DNA from: Reticulitermes lucifugus
Taxonomy: Eukaryota > Arthropoda > Insecta > Blattodea > Rhinotermitidae
Assembly (NCBI GenBank): GCA_026260175.1
Contig: JAKCWW010010646.1
Location: 1-21,320 of the forward strand
Length of the DNA stretch: 21,320 nt
Reading direction: 5' to 3'
Shown: positions 18,716-21,320 of the stretch, one piece after another
How the letters are laid out: each line of letters starts with the position of its first letter
Position numbering within the stretch: the stretch's first letter is position 1
Translations under genes and position numbers: made by a program
Notes under the pieces: model-generated
Told to the model about the DNA's origin: nothing
Database searches by the model: none
Seen by the model: only the letters and a program-made list of their open reading frames with translations

Positions 18716-20809
18716 CTGAAAACACACAAAGTGAGGCACAAAATGATGGAAAGAATGAATTTAAAAGAGAGATTGTTATGACTTACTAATTATATTGCCT
18801 TAATATTTTTGGAAGGAGTTTGCCACTTCCTCTAGGCCACAACTGACCAAGTGAGACTGACAGTACTGCAAAAGTCAACTCCTGAATACCAAGTGGCAAA
18901 TGAGTTGTCAGTCAAATTTTTTCTATCATCAGTGGCTACCACATGACCATATTTTTCGACCCGTCCACATATTCATCACTGTTAACAAAGAAGCATACGT
19001 GCTTCTGGCAGGTGCTGAGGGCAAAGGCATCCATTGTGACACAGACGTGTAACGCTGCGAGCAAGACACATTCAAGCAAAGTGAAGTGTAACTTAATGCA
19101 AATGATGCACCTGTCCACTTCAATGTAAAACACATATTGGTCATCAACAGGATAGAAATTACAATAAATGCTCTTCTGGCACTGGCATGAGCTGAATCAG
19201 TGTGGCCAGCACACACAGGTCACATCTTTGATTGCTCTGTTTGCTTATTATCCAGCATTACAAAGCAGCATTCCTGTCTGATATTGCACAAATTGGGAGA
19301 GAACAAGTGTTACTTTAATACTATATAATAAATACTTTGTCATCTTTGCAATAAAATCCATCTTTTACAAACTAATCTATGTACATAAAAAAATACTACT
19401 TCACAGTGCTGCCAGTCCTACAAAGCGAAACCATAATTAACTTTATAAAAATCCTGTGTAACAATCAAAAGGTACCTCAGTCAACAAGGCAGCCATCATC
19501 TCACTTCTCTCCACATCTCTGTAAAACAAATTTTGAAATTTCAATCCAAAAGAAATCCAGAAGTAGGAAAATGCAGTGTGTGAAATTTCAATATATACAA
19601 TAGAAAAAATCCATAAGGTTAAGGAGTTCAGAAGTAGGGAACATTTTGGACTGTGACATCACTTCACAATCACTTTAGTTAAATGCAGTAATTTTTCTCA
19701 TATATCTGGGGTGTTCCCATCTGGCTTCTTCTTTTTTTAGTTACAGGCAAAGTGCCATCAGAGAAAAAGGATAAATTCATAAAAATTACTAGTGAGTTAA
19801 GATGCTGTACCTTGGCCACAGACTGATCAGTAATACAACATACTGACAGGAACCTTCAGAACATTAAACCTTTCCACTGCTCCTATGTCAATGTGTTTCC
19901 TGCCTTATGCTGATATCTCTTGGTGCTAGTCTGAATTTCAAGCTCTTGAATTTTTATCTTAAAGAATAATTATTTTACAATTTAGGACAGCCAGTTTTAA
20001 TATAAAATGACCTGTGTGCAACAATTTACTAGATTTCACAACTTACCTGCTCAAGTTACAACTTATTCAATTCAACATTAGTCATTAACTACACTCCCAA
20101 AGCTGGGCACAATTATATGCAGCAATGCAACCTAGCAGATATTTCAGGTACTTTCAGGTATGTAGAACTGCTGGCAATGCCTGCCCATTGTTTATACCAT
20201 CAACCTGATCAGTCTGAGCATTATGAGGATTAATAATTGTTACATCAGCACTTTATGTATTGAAAACAAGGCACTGAACAACACTGCTAATACAAATTAA
20301 GGGCACACGTTTGGTCCCACATGGCACATACTGAAACACTAACCAACATGATTAATAACATCCACGATGATGTATGTCTCAGTGTTACTGCCTTGTCAGC
20401 ACTACATCTATCATCATTTTGTGTTTATAAAAGTGGTCTGTCACTCTGCATGACGAACACAAATAAAATGCAAGGAGATCAGGGACAGGAAGGAGTGATG
20501 CTACAGCTAGGGCAATTGAATGATGGCTTCTCACTGTGCAGACTTGCATGCAATCCCAGATGCCTTCACATGAGACTAATCATGGCACAGGAGCAGGTTT
20601 TACCCAAGGTTTGTTCAAATATCCACTGCCAATTGTCATTTCACCATGGCTCCACACTTGTCTATCAGTGCCCCCTGGACTACACAACAGGCCTGACCAC
20701 GCAGGATGAGATTGAAAGTAAAAGGGTGAGGAATGATCAAACTAGATGCAGTGTTGACAAGGCTTATTATCATTCAAACTTAATATGAACATTCTCAAGA
20801 ATGATGCTA

Positions 20810-21000
20810 CAGCCTCTTGAAAGACAAATACCAGCACTGTGGCTCTGTTAACAAAGAGTAGTGTGATGATCCCAGTTTTCTATAAGGTGGCAACGTGTCA
20901 GTGCAATGGCACAGAGTCATATCCCAGAAGACTTGAATATTCCACAACACTGTGGTGAGAACCTCAATTCTCACACAGCAGCTTGCTGGCACGTGCAGAT
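20810..21000 (-). repeat. VFWDV-type retroposon fragment
   Basis: The minus strand translates to VRIEVLTTVLWNIQVFWDMT followed by LCHC, then PPYRKLGSSHYSLL. This is a good match to the repeat's EVFTAV---VFWDVTPC--V-YR core. It joins end to end with SINE copy F at 21010, so the two may form one composite or nested insertion. Confidence 0.65.
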
Positions 21001-21009
21001 TATACACGT

Positions 21010-21231
21010 TTTAAGCACAGTACTACCCAACAGCCTATGGCCCTGGGTCGACTCAACCTCTAACAGAAATGAGTACCAGGGATGTCTCCTGGGAGGTAAA
21101 GCCAGTGCGTAGGGCTGACAACCTTGCCACCTTCATGTGCCGAATGTCTAGAAATTCTGGAAGCCTCAAACTCCTGGATCCCAAGGGCCTGTCCTGGCCT
21201 GTAATGGGATAGCTTTACCTTTAACTTTTAC
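21010..21231 (+). mobile_element. SINE (copy F), related subfamily
   Basis: A box B-like GGGTCGACTCAACC near 21043-21056 is followed by a body with GAGTACCAGGGATGTCTCC and GGGAGGTAAAGCC. It ends AGCTTTACCTTTAACTTTTA. The tail is shared with the other copies, but the body differs, suggesting a related family that shares a 3' end. It directly abuts the VFWDV repeat at 20810-21000. Confidence 0.7.
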
Positions 21232-21261
21232 TGCCGGAGAGCCTAACTCAGTATTCTATAC

Positions 21262-21320
21262 CAGTGGTATTCAACCTGGTGTACGCGAAGACATCTTAGG
21301 GGGTACGTAAAATTAAAAAA
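21262..21320 (+). mobile_element. Terminal repeat of a hAT-like DNA transposon, cut by the window edge
   Basis: The sequence CAGTGGTATTCAACCTGG closely fits the common hAT terminal repeat CAGTGGTTCTCAACC. It is followed by GTACGCGAAGAC and GGGGGTACG, as in many non-autonomous hAT elements. A possible 8-base target duplication would be 21254-21261. Only the first 59 bases are present, so the element type is inferred from one end. Confidence 0.6.

Larger units (their letters stand above)
15850..21009. other. Gene-poor, repeat-bearing region
   Basis: Outside SINE copies D and E, the VFWDV repeat at 20810-21000 and the weak candidate exon, nothing is recognised. The longest open frame is 155 codons (20321-20788, plus strand), ending QTRCSVDKAYYHSNLI, without a known domain or splice context. 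Overlapping frames at 18929-19216 (minus) are likewise unassigned. It could be the 3' part or an intron of a gene lying mostly outside the window. Confidence 0.5.

Noticed and set aside
18929..19216. Two overlapping minus-strand open frames
   Set aside because: Neither shows a family motif or a consistent pair of splice sites. The hydrophobic one ends in a stop without context.

Overview
The window is animal genomic DNA, most likely from a hemimetabolous insect in the cockroach/termite group. It is AT-rich and holds two multi-exon genes with GT-AG introns of about 0.2-1.2 kb. It also holds many decayed retroposons: tRNA-derived SINEs ending in (TTTACC) tails, a repeat whose translation contains VFWDV, and an arthropod-type LINE. 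The organism call rests on repeat style and on protein resemblance recalled from memory, not on a search.

Two genes lie head-to-tail on the minus strand. Nearer the left edge (1059-6233) is the 5' part of the insect co-ortholog of ANKRD28/ANKRD44/ANKRD52, the ankyrin-repeat regulatory subunits of protein phosphatase 6. Eight exons with matching phases give the first 415 residues and 12 TPLH-type loops; the rest lies beyond position 1. Upstream on the same strand (9258-15246) is a complete six-exon HROB (C17orf53/MCM8IP) gene of 726 residues. In vertebrates HROB is the OB-fold protein that loads and activates the MCM8-MCM9 helicase in homologous recombination. The two genes are unrelated in function, and their adjacency implies nothing beyond position.

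Region by region: 1-1058 is ANKRD intron 8, with a mariner transposase tail at the very start and a (TA)21 tract. Positions 1059-6233 carry the ANKRD exons, with a SINE, a VFWDV-type repeat and a LINE fragment in the introns. Positions 6234-9257 are intergenic: a CpG-rich patch that probably marks the ANKRD promoter, one weak candidate exon, and the HROB 3' UTR. Positions 9258-15246 are HROB, with two SINEs and a VFWDV repeat in its introns. Positions 15247-15450 are the HROB promoter, with perfect E2F-type and DRE-type sites. Positions 15450-21320 hold no recognisable gene; there are three more SINEs, another VFWDV repeat, two weak candidate exons, and a hAT-like terminal repeat entering at the right edge.

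The most notable observations are the E2F plus DRE pair in front of a recombination gene, the long insect-specific C-terminal tail of HROB with a duplicated SExFKFQL motif, and a SINE lying within about 30 bases of an ANKRD splice acceptor. I found no clearly new biological system.
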